Shown here: positions 31,263-41,112 of the stretch, in pieces
Layout: each line of letters starts with the position of its first letter
Position numbering within the stretch: the first letter of the stretch is position 1
NCBI RefSeq assembly: GCF_021555175.1
Contig: NZ_JAKGRW010000011.1
Span: forward strand, 1-64,000
Source: Nocardioides alcanivorans
GTDB taxonomy: Bacteria; Actinomycetota; Actinomycetes; Propionibacteriales; Nocardioidaceae
DNA length: 64,000 nucleotides
Direction of reading: 5' to 3'
The notes under the pieces: model-generated
The model's input: only the letters and a program-made list of their open reading frames with translations
Told to the model about the DNA's origin: nothing
Databases searched by the model: none
Made by a program: the position numbers and the translations under genes

Positions 31263-33232
31263 TCACAGCTGGGTGAGATCGCGCTCTCGACAACGCTCGA
31301 TCCACCGGTCGACGGCCCCCTCGTCGACCACCGCATCGGCGGCCTCTCCGCTCGTGGCGACCTGCAGGGCCCACCAGCGTTCGAGCGTGTCGAGGTCGAT
31401 GACCGCTTCGCCATCAGCGACCCCGAGGGTCTCGGTCACCGGCGGGGTGCCAGCTGCGATCAACGGCGCGGCGGGCGCCATGAAGCGGCGCTGGAGCGCC
31501 CAGGCGACCAGGAGCACCCCGAGCCCGTTGAGGCCGAGGAGACCCCAGGGGTAGGTCTCCCAGGTGAGTCCGAACTCGCCCCTCTCACCGTCGCCGACTC
31601 GACCGGTGATCGTGTAGGTGCCGTGGGCACCGACCGGAAGTGCGATCGGCACCGTGATGCGCGCGACCTGCCCCGGCTCGAGCCGGCCGATGCCGTCGCT
31701 GAGGAACACCGGCTCCGGGTCTCCCTTGCCCACCGCGATGCTCAGCCCCGGCGCGGTGATCGCGACGTCGCCGAGGTTCTCGACGGTCAGGCGCAGCTCC
31801 CGCTCCGGCGCAGCACCGAAGAGATCCTGGATGCGGGTGGCCCCACGAAGCTCGGCCGAGGTGACGGCCACGTCGCCCTGGGCCGCAGGCAGGTCTGCAC
31901 CGGGAGCCGGGACCTCGTTGACCGGCAGGTCGACCGTCGGCGGGGTCTCCATGGATGGCGCCGCCTGCGACGTCGTCGACGGGCTGCTGCTGGCAGAGGT
32001 GTTGGGGCTGGCGGTGCTGCCCTTGCTCTCGTCATCACCACCCTCCTTGCCGGGGGCGCAGTGCCTCCGAGGTCAACGTCGATGGCCGCCTCCAGGGCGC
32101 CGCCGGCACGCGCCTGCTGGGCACGCAGCTCACTCACCTCGATGCCCTTCTTGACCTTGACCACCCCGGCGACCCTGCCGAGCCCACCGGCACGCAACCG
32201 ACGCTGGCCGACCTGCTTGCCGTTGTCGTCGAAGGCACGCACGCGCACGTGGCGGGTCGGATCCCAGTCGGCGCCGGCGAAGCGCAGTCGGGTGGCCTTC
32301 GCGTTGTCGCGCAGGGAGAGGGTCGGCGCCCCGAGCAGTCGAAGTGGAGCGACCGCCTCGTTGCCGAGCTCATCCTTGACCGCGACCGTTCCCCCTCCCG
32401 GCACGACCGAGGCGATCACGGGCAACGTGGCCTGACCGGCGCCGTCGGCCGAGGAGGTCGGCGTGCTGACCGGCTCACAGGTCGCGGCGTCGCACACGGC
32501 GGCACTGACTGCACCGTCCGAGGCAAGCCCGGACCAGCTGATGCTCACCGCATCACCAGCGCGGGCGGCGTACCGGACGTCCTGCCCCTGCACGGAGTCG
32601 ATGGCGACCGATGGAGCCGGAGCGACGTCGAAGGCTGCCGTCACGTTGGTGTCGAGCGGGTCCGTGGCGGGATTGCTCCCGCCGACGTCACTGGCCTCCG
32701 GGTTCGTCTGGCCGTTGCAGACGACACGCTGATCGAGATCGGCGACAGTGAAGACCACGTTGCGGAGCACCAGGGTGGTGCCACCCGGAGCCGCGAGCTC
32801 GACCGCACCCTCGACACTCACCTCGGGCAGCGACTCCGTCGCATCCTCGGCAGTGAGGTCCACGGACACCGGCGGCAGTTCGGTACGCACCTGGTCCGCT
32901 CCGACGAGGTCGAACCAGTACGTCGCCGAGTCAGCTTCCTCGAGTCCCGTCGGAAGGGTCATGGCGAGGGCGAAGGTGCGTTGACCCCCGACCGACGTGG
33001 CTCCGGAGGTCGTGAGGTCGAGCAGGTTCTCGCTCCCCCACGGGATCTGCGGGTCTGCGGCATCGATGCCACCGGTGGCGTCGTCGAGGTCCGTGCCCGC
33101 CGCGGGCACGTAGCTCCAGCACCCGCCTTCCAGCGCGACTGGCGCAGCAGAGGCACTGGCCACGAACCCCGGCAGCGCGGATCCCAGCACCACCCCCATC
33201 ACGAGCAGGGGCCTTACGCTTCGGTCCAGCAT
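31263..33232 (-). CDS. Large membrane-anchored surface protein, frame-broken
   Basis: About 656 residues from ATG 33232 (CTGGAGGATTGCTCG upstream). Signal peptide VRPLLVMGVVLGSALPGFVASASA, an N-terminal beta domain (CWSYVPAAGTDLDDATGG, ending near RVVCNGQ), Ig-like middle parts, then after one restored C near 32055 a Ser/Thr-rich linker (GSTASPNTSASSSPSTTSQA) and a DUF-like domain with LRLTVENLGDVAITAPG. One membrane helix (GLLGLNGLGVLLVAWALQ) is followed by a cytoplasmic tail of about 85 residues. Function unrecognised; its place opposite the sortase and beside the importer suggests a surface receptor or scaffold. Confidence 0.65.
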
Positions 33233-33287
33233 CGAGCAATCCTCCAGCGGTCGTCCTGCGGATCCACCCGGATCACTGACGCCTAGA

Positions 33288-33296
33288 TGATATATC
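33288..33296 (+). promoter_or_regulatory. AT-rich regulon motif, site 6
   Basis: Core ATGATATAT (one mismatch) within CTAGATGATATATCTGTTTC, between the divergent surface-protein gene (33232) and sortase (33304). On the minus strand TATCAT serves as -10; on the plus strand the GTG start lies only seven bases beyond the motif, implying a leaderless sortase message. Confidence 0.7.
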
Positions 33297-33303
33297 TGTT
33301 TCT

Positions 33304-33963
33304 GTGAGGAGTGCATCAGGTCACATCATTTCGGCAGTGGCCCGCGTCGTGGCGGAGCTGCTGCTGACCGTCGGCCTGCTCTTCGCCGCCCTCGCCTTCT
33401 ACCTCCTGGTCTGGACCAATGTGCAGACGCAGGCGGCCCAACGCGACCTGCTCCAGGAGTTCCGGTCCCAGCAGGAGAAGAGTCCCGGGCGCAGCACCGA
33501 ACCGAGCACCGGCGAGGGCGTCAACGTGCTGCACATCCCTCGCCTGGGCAAGGACTGGGAGTGGGTCGTGGTCGAGGGCGTCGACCTGGACACGCTCAAC
33601 GACGGCCCCGGACACTTCCCCGACACCGCCCTCCCGGGCGAGAAGGGCAACTTCGCGGTCGCCGGTCACCGGGCCACGCACGGCGAACCGTTCGCGCACC
33701 TGGACACGCTCGTCGAGGGCGACAAGATCCATGTCGAGGCTCCGGACGGCTGGTACACCTACCAGGTGACCTGGAGCCAGATCATCGCCCCGACCAGCAC
33801 CGAGGTGCTGGCTCCGTCCCCTGGACAACCCGGCAAGAAGCCCAAGGTCCAGTCGATGACGCTCATCACCTGTCATCCCCGCTGGGGCTCGACCGAGCGC
33901 CTGGTCGTCGGGGCCCAGCTGGTCGAGCACCGCGCCCTCGGCGCTGGCGCTCCCCGGACCTGA
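33304..33963 (+). CDS. Class E sortase
   Basis: 219 residues with an N-terminal membrane helix (about 15-36). Catalytic residues are H122 (AGHRATHG), C190 (TLITC) and R199 (STERLVV). Class E sortases in high-GC Gram-positives attach LAxTG/LPxTG proteins to peptidoglycan. The two LPKTG proteins in the importer operon are the obvious clients. GTG start directly after regulon motif 6. Confidence 0.9.
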   Translation: MRSASGHIISAVARVVAELLLTVGLLFAALAFYLLVWTNVQTQAAQRDLLQEFRSQQEKSPGRSTEPSTGEGVNVLHIPRLGKDWEWVVVEGVDLDTLNDGPGHFPDTALPGEKGNFAVAGHRATHGEPFAHLDTLVEGDKIHVEAPDGWYTYQVTWSQIIAPTSTEVLAPSPGQPGKKPKVQSMTLITCHPRWGSTERLVVGAQLVEHRALGAGAPRT

Positions 33964-33976
33964 AGGACTGAACGCC

Positions 33977-34147
33977 GTGTATGCCTTCCTCTGGCGCCAC
34001 CTGCCCGGCCCCACCCCCGTCAAGGTCATCGAGGCCCTCGCACTCCTGGTCCTCGTCTTCCTCCTGCTCATGCACGTCGTCTTCCCCGCCCTCGAACCCC
34101 ACCTCCCCCTCGACGAGGTCACGGTCGGCCAGGGCTCCCCCACCTGA
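33977..34147 (+). CDS. Small membrane protein paired with class E sortase
   Basis: 56 residues, GTG start 13 bases after the sortase stop with GAAGGA nine bases upstream. It begins VYAFLWRHLPGPTPVKVIE, has one helix (ALALLVLVFLLLMHVVFPAL), and ends LDEVTVGQGSPT. Small proteins of this WRxLPGP type commonly follow class E sortase genes in actinobacteria; role unknown. Confidence 0.75.
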   Translation: MYAFLWRHLPGPTPVKVIEALALLVLVFLLLMHVVFPALEPHLPLDEVTVGQGSPT

Positions 34148-34271
34148 CCCGACCTCGACGTCACCGGGGCTGCCGTTGCCGGCGTGGCCGACTCCGGCTC
34201 GGCGCGCACGCGCAGATGAGAAGCGGTGCCGGCAGTAGTCTGGGCGCGGGGGTCCTCGAGGGAGCAACGAG

Positions 34272-34834
34272 ATGAGACCACTTCGATACTCGATCAACGT
34301 CACGCTCGACGGCTGCTGCCATCACGAAGCAGGCCTCCCCCGGACGAGGAGTCGATGCGCCACTGGACCGCCGAGATGGCGCGGGCCGATGCCCTGCTGT
34401 TCGGCCGGGTGACCTACGAGATGATGGAGTCGGCGTGGCGCCGGCCGGACACGGGCACGTGGCCCGAGTGGATGGATGAGTGGGAGATCCCGTTCGCCGA
34501 GACCATCGACCGGGCAAGGAAGTACGTCGTGTCGAGCACCTTGCGCGGGGTCGACTGGAATGCCGAGCTGGTACGTGGCGACTTGGGTCAAGCGGTTCAG
34601 CGGCTCAAGCAGGAGCCGGGCGGTGGCCTGTGGGCGGGCGGGGTCACGCTTCCCCTGGCGTTGGCGGACCTCGGGCTGATCGACGAGTACGAGTTCGTCG
34701 TGCAGCCGGTCCTTGCCGGACACGGGCCGACCCTGCTCGCCGGTCTGCGCGAGCGGGTCCAGCTCGAGCTCGTGGATCGCCAGGAGTTCCGGTCGGGAGC
34801 AGTCGTCCTGCGGTACCGGCCCACGGGTCAGTGA
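34272..34834 (+). CDS. Dihydrofolate-reductase-family (RibD C-terminal-like) protein, frame-broken
   Basis: About 187 residues from ATG 34272 (GAGGGAGCAACGAG upstream): MRPLRYSINVTLDG, then one C missing near 34335, then RADALLFGRVTYEMME, KYVVSSTL, GGGLWAGGVTLPLALADLGLIDE and PVLAGHGPTLLAG. These are standard phrases of the actinobacterial dihydrofolate reductase family, NADPH-binding reductases of mostly unknown substrate. It has no regulon motif and converges on the maleate-isomerase gene with a few bases of overlap, so it may be a bystander. Confidence 0.8.
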
Positions 34835-35577
34835 TCGCGCAGGAGACTGCCGTAGCCGTGGAGCTTGTCGTCGATCCCGTTGTCACGCAGCGCCATCCAC
34901 CAGGTGGCGGCGTTGATGGCGATGACGGGCTTGTCGAGCCAGCGCTCGGCCTCATCGGCGAGCTCGGTCATGCACAGGTTGGTGCCGCACTGCACGATCG
35001 CGTCCACGTCCGGGTCGTTGACGGCCAGCATCGACTCGCGCAACGTCTGCTCCGAGACGTGGGCGATCGACACGGCGCTGGGGCAGCTGAGGCCCTTGAC
35101 CTCCCCCACGTCGAACCCGAGTTCGGTGAAGAACTTGCGCACGTTGGCATCACCGATCGGCGTGTAGGGAGTGACGACACCGATCTTCCTCACCCCGAAG
35201 AGCTTGAGGGCACGCTCGCACGCCTCCGCCCCGGTCGCCACTCCGAGGCCACCGGAGAGATCCTGGATCTGCTTCACGAACTCGCGGTTGCCCTCGACGC
35301 CGTCCCAGAAGGTCTCGGCACTCATGCCCATGACCATGTAGTCGGGTTCCATGGTCATGATGCCCTCGACGCAGTCGGCCATCGAGGCGCGAATCTGCTC
35401 GAGGAGCGCCTCCATGCCCTCGTCATCACCGATGCGACCATCACGGATCAGGATCCGCCCGTAGTGGGAGGTCACCCCGGGCACCCGCATCATGTCGAAC
35501 TCGGGCTGCACGATCGTGTTGGTGCTCGGCGCGATGACGCCGAACTTGCGGCGCCAACCCAGTCGGTCCACGCTCAC
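34828..35577 (-). CDS. Maleate cis-trans isomerase / arylmalonate decarboxylase-family protein
   Basis: 249 residues. GVIAPSTNTIVQPEFDMM at the N-terminus is the signature of the maleate isomerase/AMDase group of the Asp/Glu racemase superfamily. The second cysteine region reads VQCGTNLCMTELADEAE (C in GTNLC); in the first half the usual cysteine position reads MVMGMSAETFW, so one of the pair seems replaced by Met/Ser. GTG start overlaps the membrane-protein stop. Last gene of the Rieske/RCCR-like operon. Isomerising a substituted maleate would follow naturally from imide hydrolysis (inference). Confidence 0.8.
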   Translation of the reverse strand: MSVDRLGWRRKFGVIAPSTNTIVQPEFDMMRVPGVTSHYGRILIRDGRIGDDEGMEALLEQIRASMADCVEGIMTMEPDYMVMGMSAETFWDGVEGNREFVKQIQDLSGGLGVATGAEACERALKLFGVRKIGVVTPYTPIGDANVRKFFTELGFDVGEVKGLSCPSAVSIAHVSEQTLRESMLAVNDPDVDAIVQCGTNLCMTELADEAERWLDKPVIAINAATWWMALRDNGIDDKLHGYGSLLRDH

Positions 35578-36299
35578 GCGGGCACTCCTGACTGCTCGTC
35601 GGCGGAGCTCTCGTCCGCCTTGTCGGACAGGTGGTCACGCAGCCACAGTGCTCCCAGCAGGAAGCAGAGCTGGACCGCGGAGTTGGTCAGCTGTTCGGCC
35701 CACTGCAACTCCAGCGACTGGTTCGGCTGAGCGGCCAGCGGCGGCAGGATGTTGGTGCCGAGCGTGTAGATCACGAACAGGTAGCCGACCGACTTCTTGC
35801 CCGCCCGGAAGGCGATGACCGCCAAGCTGATGGCCATCACGCAGGCCGCGACCGCAGCGGCGATCAGCAGGGGCCAGTTCTTGTACTCACCGGCAGACCA
35901 GCTCATCCAGCCGGCACCCAGTCCGGCAGCGAGCGGGAAGAGGACGAACGGCCACGGGCCGACCTCGCGCCCCTTCGCCAGACTCAACGACGCCCACGCC
36001 ACGGCTGAGAATCCGAACGCCAGGCACGGGAAGAGCAGGTTCTCCAGCACCGGGTAGTCCCAGCAGTTGCTCGCCACCAGGATCTTCCACAGCGCCTTGC
36101 ACAACCCGCCCAGGGTGACCAGCAGGCCACCCACCAACGCCACCGAGTAGGCCCGGGGCACTCGGAGCCGGACCGCACCGGCCAGGATCCAGAACGCGGC
36201 TCCGGCAAGCAGGACCGGGACGAAGTCCTCCACCGCCAACGGAACGTTGTATTCGGTGCAGACGTCCACACCGCGAGCGAGCACCACCTGTGTCGACAC
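35574..36299 (-). CDS. Integral membrane protein, six to seven helices
   Basis: 241 residues from the GTG at 36299 (VSTQVVLARGVDVCTEYNV), five bases after the SDR stop. Hydrophobic helices include FVPVLLAGAAFWILAGAVRL, SVALVGGLLVTLGGLCKALW, ENLLFPCLAFGFSAVAWASL, WPLLIAAAVAACVMAISLAV and VGYLFVIYTLGTNILPPLAA. A conserved-looking NQSLELQWAEQLTN loop precedes the last helix. I do not recognise a family; it may move or sense the pathway substrate. Confidence 0.65.
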   Translation of the reverse strand: MSTQVVLARGVDVCTEYNVPLAVEDFVPVLLAGAAFWILAGAVRLRVPRAYSVALVGGLLVTLGGLCKALWKILVASNCWDYPVLENLLFPCLAFGFSAVAWASLSLAKGREVGPWPFVLFPLAAGLGAGWMSWSAGEYKNWPLLIAAAVAACVMAISLAVIAFRAGKKSVGYLFVIYTLGTNILPPLAAQPNQSLELQWAEQLTNSAVQLCFLLGALWLRDHLSDKADESSADEQSGVPA

Positions 36300-36304
36300 G
36301 ATTC

Positions 36305-37120
36305 TCAGGCCTCCCCGGTGGCGAAGATGTCGCGCTTGCGGAAGCCTGCCGACATGAAGCGACCCATCGCCTTCGGCTTGGTCAACCACGCGACCCGGGT
36401 GCCGTGCTTGGTGGCGCCGAGCATCTGGTCGACGAGCCACGGCGTCACGGTCTCCACGCGGTCGCCCAAGATGTTGAACACGCGCCTGACCTTCTCGAAG
36501 CCCTCCGGGTCACCCGCGTAGTCACCGACCAACAGGTCGGTCGCCACGATGCCCGGCGACAGGAAACCCACCTTCACGGGCGTTCCCTTGGCGTCCTTCA
36601 CGAGCGCCTCGGTGAGATAGTGCACGGCGCGCTTCGAGGCGCCGTACGTCGCCATGCCCGGCTGGTGCTCACCACGCGAGCCGAAGCCCTCCATGTTCCA
36701 GATCCAGCCGCCGCCGGCCTGCTCCGCCATGCCCGCCTGAGCGATGGCCGAGCCGTTGAACGCACCGATCAGATTGGTCTGCACCACGGCGTCCACGGTT
36801 GCCGGCAGTTGGGCGACCAGCGGACCACGAGGCGCGGACAACCCAGCGTTGTTGATCCACAGGTCGACACGTCCGAAGTGCGCAGACACCGCGTCCCAGA
36901 GCGCCTGCACCGCAGCGCGGTCGGACACGTCGGTGACGAGGCCGAGCACCCGGCCCGGGTCGGCCAGGCCCGCACGCAGGACGGTGACTCCCTCGTCGAT
37001 CGACGCCTGCGAACGAGCGCAGACCGCCACCTGGTGCCCCCGAGCCAGCAGCTCGCGCGACAGGCCGAGGCCGATCCCGCGCGTGCCGCCGGTGACGACG
37101 ACGACCCGTGCGGCACTCAC
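36305..37120 (-). CDS. SDR-family oxidoreductase
   Basis: 271 residues. GGTRGIGLGLSREL cofactor loop, CARSQ after strand 2, NNAGLS, a non-standard NMEGFGS where the catalytic Ser lies, and YGASKRA (YxxxK). The C-terminal half (VFNILGDRVETVTPWLVDQML, WLTKPKAMGRFM, RKRDIF) pairs with the SDR at 15.3-16.1 kb. Overlaps the next upstream gene by four bases. Plant chlorophyll b reductase (NYC1/NOL) is also an SDR with a similar general layout, but I cannot claim that activity. Confidence 0.8.
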   Translation of the reverse strand: MSAARVVVVTGGTRGIGLGLSRELLARGHQVAVCARSQASIDEGVTVLRAGLADPGRVLGLVTDVSDRAAVQALWDAVSAHFGRVDLWINNAGLSAPRGPLVAQLPATVDAVVQTNLIGAFNGSAIAQAGMAEQAGGGWIWNMEGFGSRGEHQPGMATYGASKRAVHYLTEALVKDAKGTPVKVGFLSPGIVATDLLVGDYAGDPEGFEKVRRVFNILGDRVETVTPWLVDQMLGATKHGTRVAWLTKPKAMGRFMSAGFRKRDIFATGEA

Positions 37121-38071
37121 CGCGGCTCCCAGGCCAACGACCCGTGCACGAAGTGCGTGGTGGTCTCGCCGTGCAACAGCTGCCAGACGATGGCGAGCTC
37201 ACGGGTCTCGGGATCGATCAGGAACTCGCGACCGCGGATCTTCTCGACACCGGTCTTGTCGGCGCCGACGAGGTGCTGGACCGTGAAGAGGGCTCGACCG
37301 TAGGACGTGGCGTTGCCGAAGACCTCAGGGCCCTCGAACATCGTGCGGGCGCCGTCGCGGTGGCGGTCGAACGTGTAGGCCCGCTCGAGGTCGCCACTCC
37401 AGGTGATCGTGTGCCGGGCCGAACGCAGCGACGTGGGCTCGTGCTCGATGCGCACCCGCACCTCCCCTCGGTCGTCTGATCGGCGCCGTTGAGGAAGAGG
37501 GTGCCGGTCCAGGCACCCGCCTGCTTGGTCGGGAGCACCTGGGGACGCGGGCCCCGCTCCACCTCGAGCTCGCGCCAGTCGTCGACCAACTGCTGCGTGG
37601 CCGGGTTGGTCTCCCGGTCGGTGGTGCGCTTGTAGACACCGTTGAAGACGGCGCAGACGGCCCAGCCGTCGTGCAGCACGGACGAGTAGACCTGCGTCTC
37701 CCCGTCTGCAAGCACCTGGTTCCAGGTGCGCAGGTCGGCCTGCCAGCCCGGCGAGTAGTAGTTGGCCTCGACGAAGAGGCCGTAGGGCTGCCCGGTGCCG
37801 TAGAAGTCGGGGCCGGTGTAGACCCGGTTCTCGTCGGAGTCGACGACCCCGAAGTCGAACTGCGCACCGAGCTCGAAGCGGTTGCGCAGCGGACCGGCTC
37901 CGGAGAGCTTGGAGTCCATCCAGTAGCGGGCGCCTTCGGCGGTCACCTCGCTCGCGCGGGCGATGTGCTCGAACCCGACGTGGTTGCCCTGGGCGTCGAA
38001 GAGGCCCGGGATCCCGTGCCACTCCCCTCGATCCGCTTCTGCCACTCGCTGGTCTCGACAGCCTCACTCAC
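37117..38071 (-). CDS. Beta-rich protein, possible calycin-like barrel, frame-broken
   Basis: About 318 residues. GTG at 38071 overlaps the preceding stop; VSEAVETSEWQKRIEG runs into EWHGIPGLFDAQGNHVG after one G is restored near 38018, and a second break lies near 37475 (TTEGEVRVRIEHEP). Two similar halves with alternating strands and Trp/Tyr-rich turns (YTGPDFYGTGQPYG, ANYYSPGWQADLRTW, HTITWSGDLERAYTF). The EWxG start and strand rhythm recall DUF3598/calycin proteins such as bilin-lyase relatives, but this is a weak visual resemblance. Position between RCCR-like and SDR genes suggests substrate handling. Confidence 0.45.
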
Positions 38072-38808
38072 CGGACGACCTCGTTGGTGACGAGTTGGAG
38101 GCGCACGCTCTCGGCGACGTCCTCGCCGAGCAGTCGGCTGATCTGCGCCCACACCTTGTCGACGTCGGCGCTGAAGAGCAGGCTCCGGTTGCGCGCGTCG
38201 CGCACGGCGAGGTCGGTGTCGGCCAGGTCGTCGCGTACGTCGGCCGGCACGTCGCCCTCGACCAGCGAGAACCAGTGCTCGAGGTAGGCTTCGACCGGAC
38301 CGTCGAGCTGCCCAAAGGCCTCTTCACTGGCGCGGTTGGCGAGCATCCACGACGACATGACGGTGAGCTGGCGCGGATCGAGCTGCGCCCTGGAGAGTCC
38401 CTCCATCTCGTGCACCTGGTGGAACGTCTCCGTCAACGGGGTGTGCGCCCAGTCGTTGTAGACCATGTGGGTGCCCGCGTCAGCTCGCTGGACCAGGTCA
38501 AGGTGGAACGCGTAGTAGTCACCCGAGTGGACCGAGTCCAAGGTGAAGTGCGGCACCGGCGATCCGTCGGGCATGAACGCGAAGACCATGTGGCTGTCGA
38601 GTCCGATCTGGGGCACCACGATGCCGACGTAGACCGCCTTGGCGATCCGCTCGCCCCGGAAGATCCGCACGGAGCCGACCGGGTCTGGCCCCATCACGGA
38701 GACCAGCGTCTGGAAGGGACCGCCGTCGGCTCCCTCCACCTCGGTGAGCCCGGTCCGGGCCACGATCTTCTCGACGGTGCTGACACACAGCTTCTCGGGC
38801 AGGCTCAC
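38068..38808 (-). CDS. RCCR / bilin-reductase-fold candidate protein 2
   Basis: 246 residues, GTG overlapping the Rieske stop. Layout parallels the other two RCCR-like proteins: a central block VPHFTLDSVHSGDYYAFHLDLV, then a helical block TVMSSWMLANRASEEAFGQL, VEAYLEHWFSLVEG, and an ending RNRSLLFSADVDKVWAQ..LLGEDVAESVRLQL (compare RRNIAE..RFFGPDMTQQLVRAL in the copy at 41.1 kb). Similarity is fainter than for the other copies and I call it by structure-like pattern only. Directly coupled to the Rieske oxygenase, so it may process its product. Confidence 0.45.
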   Translation of the reverse strand: MSLPEKLCVSTVEKIVARTGLTEVEGADGGPFQTLVSVMGPDPVGSVRIFRGERIAKAVYVGIVVPQIGLDSHMVFAFMPDGSPVPHFTLDSVHSGDYYAFHLDLVQRADAGTHMVYNDWAHTPLTETFHQVHEMEGLSRAQLDPRQLTVMSSWMLANRASEEAFGQLDGPVEAYLEHWFSLVEGDVPADVRDDLADTDLAVRDARNRSLLFSADVDKVWAQISRLLGEDVAESVRLQLVTNEVVR

Positions 38809-40094
38809 GCCTTGGCCTCCTCGTTCTCACTCTTCACGGCAGATTCGGTGGAGCCTTCCGGCTCGTCGCCGGCCCCACCGGCCGGTACGTCGGCACTCGG
38901 CTCCGGGTCGGGCATCACCAGGCGGCGCTCGACGCGGGGCTTCACGTCGGGCGAACCGGCGAGGATCTCGCGGCTACGCACCTCCTTGAAGTTCCACGCG
39001 CTGGCGAGTTCGGGCACTTCCTTGCGGATCGGCGACGGGATGACGCGGGCCTCGACCCGCGCTGGCCCCTCGCCGACGATCGTGTTGCCCTCGACGCTCC
39101 AGCCCTGGTCGATGAGCTCCTGGCGACGACGGCGATAGAGCACTGCGTTGTAGTCGCTCTTCACGTGCAGCTCCGACGAGAGGTCGAACGGCAGCAGCTC
39201 CGGTCGGACCGCGTCGACGATGCCTTGGTCCTCGCGCAACACCTTGAAGATGCGGCGCTTCGCGTCGAGATCGGCCCACGCGCCCTTGAAGAAGCCGCGC
39301 AGGGCGACGAACTTGACCAGCGTGGTCTCTTCGTCGATCGGGATGTTGGTGTCGAAGATCTTCATCGGCCCCATCGGGGTGTTGACCTCGATGAGCACCA
39401 TGTTGGGCAGGAACCAGGTGGTCGACACCTCCACCGGGGGCCGGTTGGCGAGGTCCTGCTTGTTGGGGTTGATGAGCCCCCACAGTCCCTTGGACCGCGG
39501 CGGGTGCAGGGTCACCGAGGCCTTGCAGTGCCACGGCGACTCCTCGGTCCGGAACTCCGGCACCTCGGGCTTCTCGCGGTTGCCGAAGACGCCTCCGTGC
39601 ACGAACGGGGTGTGTGCGACGTCGACACCGTTCTCGAGGATCCGCTCGTAGTTGGACTTCCACAGGAACGAGCCGGTGACGGCGCGGTAGTTCACGGTGT
39701 CGTCGATCGCGGACCAGTCGGGGATCGGCGGCCGCTCCTCCTCGGGGAGGTCACCCATGTAGACCCACACGAAGGAGTAGCGCTCAACGACCGGGTAGGA
39801 GTCGACGCGCGCCTTGCGCGGGATGCCTCGGTCGGGGTGGGCGGGGATCTTCACGACCTCGCCACCCGGGTTGTACTGCCAGCCGTGGTAGGGACACACG
39901 ATGCAGTCGTCCTTCACCTCACCGCCCGACAGCGCGGCACCGCGGTGCACGCACAGGTCGGAGAGGGCGACGATCGAGCCGTCGCTGCCCTTGCGATAGA
40001 GCACCAGCTGCTGGCCCAGGATCTTGATCTTCTTGGGCTTCCCTGCGACGACGTCCTTGCTGAACTCGACGGCGTACCAGAAGTTCTTGAACAT
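38805..40094 (-). CDS. Rieske-type oxygenase alpha subunit (VanA / pheophorbide-a-oxygenase-like class)
   Basis: 429 residues. [2Fe-2S] ligands C48, H50, C67, H70 (CVHRG and CPYHGW) and mononuclear iron site GVDVAHTPFVH with D158, H161 and H166. No beta subunit, reductase or ferredoxin gene is next to it. FWYAVEFSKDV..GQQLVLYR at the N-terminus is the style of single-component Rieske monooxygenases (vanillate demethylase, PAO, choline monooxygenase). In plants PAO opens the chlorin ring and its product goes to RCCR; here the oxygenase is flanked by two RCCR-like genes. The extended acidic tail after VMPDPEPSADV is unusual. Confidence 0.88.
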   Translation of the reverse strand: MFKNFWYAVEFSKDVVAGKPKKIKILGQQLVLYRKGSDGSIVALSDLCVHRGAALSGGEVKDDCIVCPYHGWQYNPGGEVVKIPAHPDRGIPRKARVDSYPVVERYSFVWVYMGDLPEEERPPIPDWSAIDDTVNYRAVTGSFLWKSNYERILENGVDVAHTPFVHGGVFGNREKPEVPEFRTEESPWHCKASVTLHPPRSKGLWGLINPNKQDLANRPPVEVSTTWFLPNMVLIEVNTPMGPMKIFDTNIPIDEETTLVKFVALRGFFKGAWADLDAKRRIFKVLREDQGIVDAVRPELLPFDLSSELHVKSDYNAVLYRRRRQELIDQGWSVEGNTIVGEGPARVEARVIPSPIRKEVPELASAWNFKEVRSREILAGSPDVKPRVERRLVMPDPEPSADVPAGGAGDEPEGSTESAVKSENEEAKA

Positions 40095-40106
40095 GAGGGG
40101 CTCCTC

Positions 40107-41104
40107 CTAGCGTCGACGGGCGTCGGCGATTTCAGGTTGGTGATGGCCCAGCCATCGGTCTCGGGCCGCCAACGCCGAGGGGTCATCGCCAAGCGTGGCA
40201 GCAAAGAAGGTGACGAGGAGGTCGAACAGCACCTCTCGCAGGTGATCCTGGTCGGCTGCCGGCGGAGCCTCGAGGAAGCCGCGGGCCGAGGTCGGGTCTT
40301 CGGGGGCTGCCGGCAGCATGTGGCCGGCGTCGGCGAGTTCCACCAACCAGGCTTCGGTGGTCTCGGGCAGCGCCTCGCTCCAGGTGCGCTCGATCGGGTC
40401 GTGTCCCGGCGCGCCGGCCTCCTCGCCGTAGCGGATCGCACTGGCGGCCACGATTCCGTCAGCAGTGCCACCCACCAGCAGCACCGGCACCTCGACCGGT
40501 GCCGGCAGCAACGTCCCGGGGGCGTGCCCCAGTTGCTGCGACGCCATCGTGTGGGAACCGTAGGTCGCCACTGCCCGGACCTGCGGAAACCACTGCGGGC
40601 GTGCTGACTGCAGCGCCACGGTGCCACCGGCCGAGTGCCCGAAGAGACCGATGTTGCCGAGGTCGAGCAGCCCGGCCAACGGGCCGGCCTCCTGCGCCTG
40701 GGCGACCGCGTCGAGCACGGCAGCCAGGGCGGGGGTGGTCGGCTTGCTCCCGTAGGTGTCGGGCCCGACCGCGCTCAGGTCGACCCCGGGCGTCAGGCCG
40801 ACCTGGCCCGGGAACAGCTCGGCCACCCAGTCGAAGGTGACCGCGACGATCCCGGCGCGCGCCAGTGCCACGGCAAGGTCGAGATAGCCGACGGACGCGA
40901 CGTTGATGCCCGGCAGCACGATCACCACGGGGTACGGCGCTCCGGCAGGATCAGCGGCCAGCATGCCGCTCATCCGCTCGATGTCGTTGCTCGCCTCGAG
41001 CGCCGGGTGGCGCATCGTGAGGTGCACGGTGTCGAGGGAGCCGCGGCGCCGGGCACCCGGACAGCCGTCCGGTGGGTCCGGACCAGCGCGGGCTCAGCAG
41101 GCAT
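40107..41104 (-). CDS. Alpha/beta hydrolase, chlorophyllase-like, N-terminal frameshift
   Basis: About 332 residues. The ATG at 41104 (MPAEPALVRTHRTAVRVPG) has GAGGAAG overlapping the previous stop; one base is missing near 41050 before RRRGSLDTVHLTMRHPAL. PYPVVIVLPGINVASVGYLD (oxyanion loop), FDWVAELFPGQVGLTPGVDL, LFGHSAGGTVALQSA (nucleophile), LLVGGTADGIVAAS (Asp) and LADAGHMLPAAP (His). The layout matches dienelactone-hydrolase/chlorophyllase-type enzymes; plant chlorophyllase has GHSRGG. Removing phytol or another ester before ring opening by the adjacent Rieske enzyme is an attractive role (inference). Confidence 0.72.
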
Positions 41105-41112
41105 CGTCTTCC

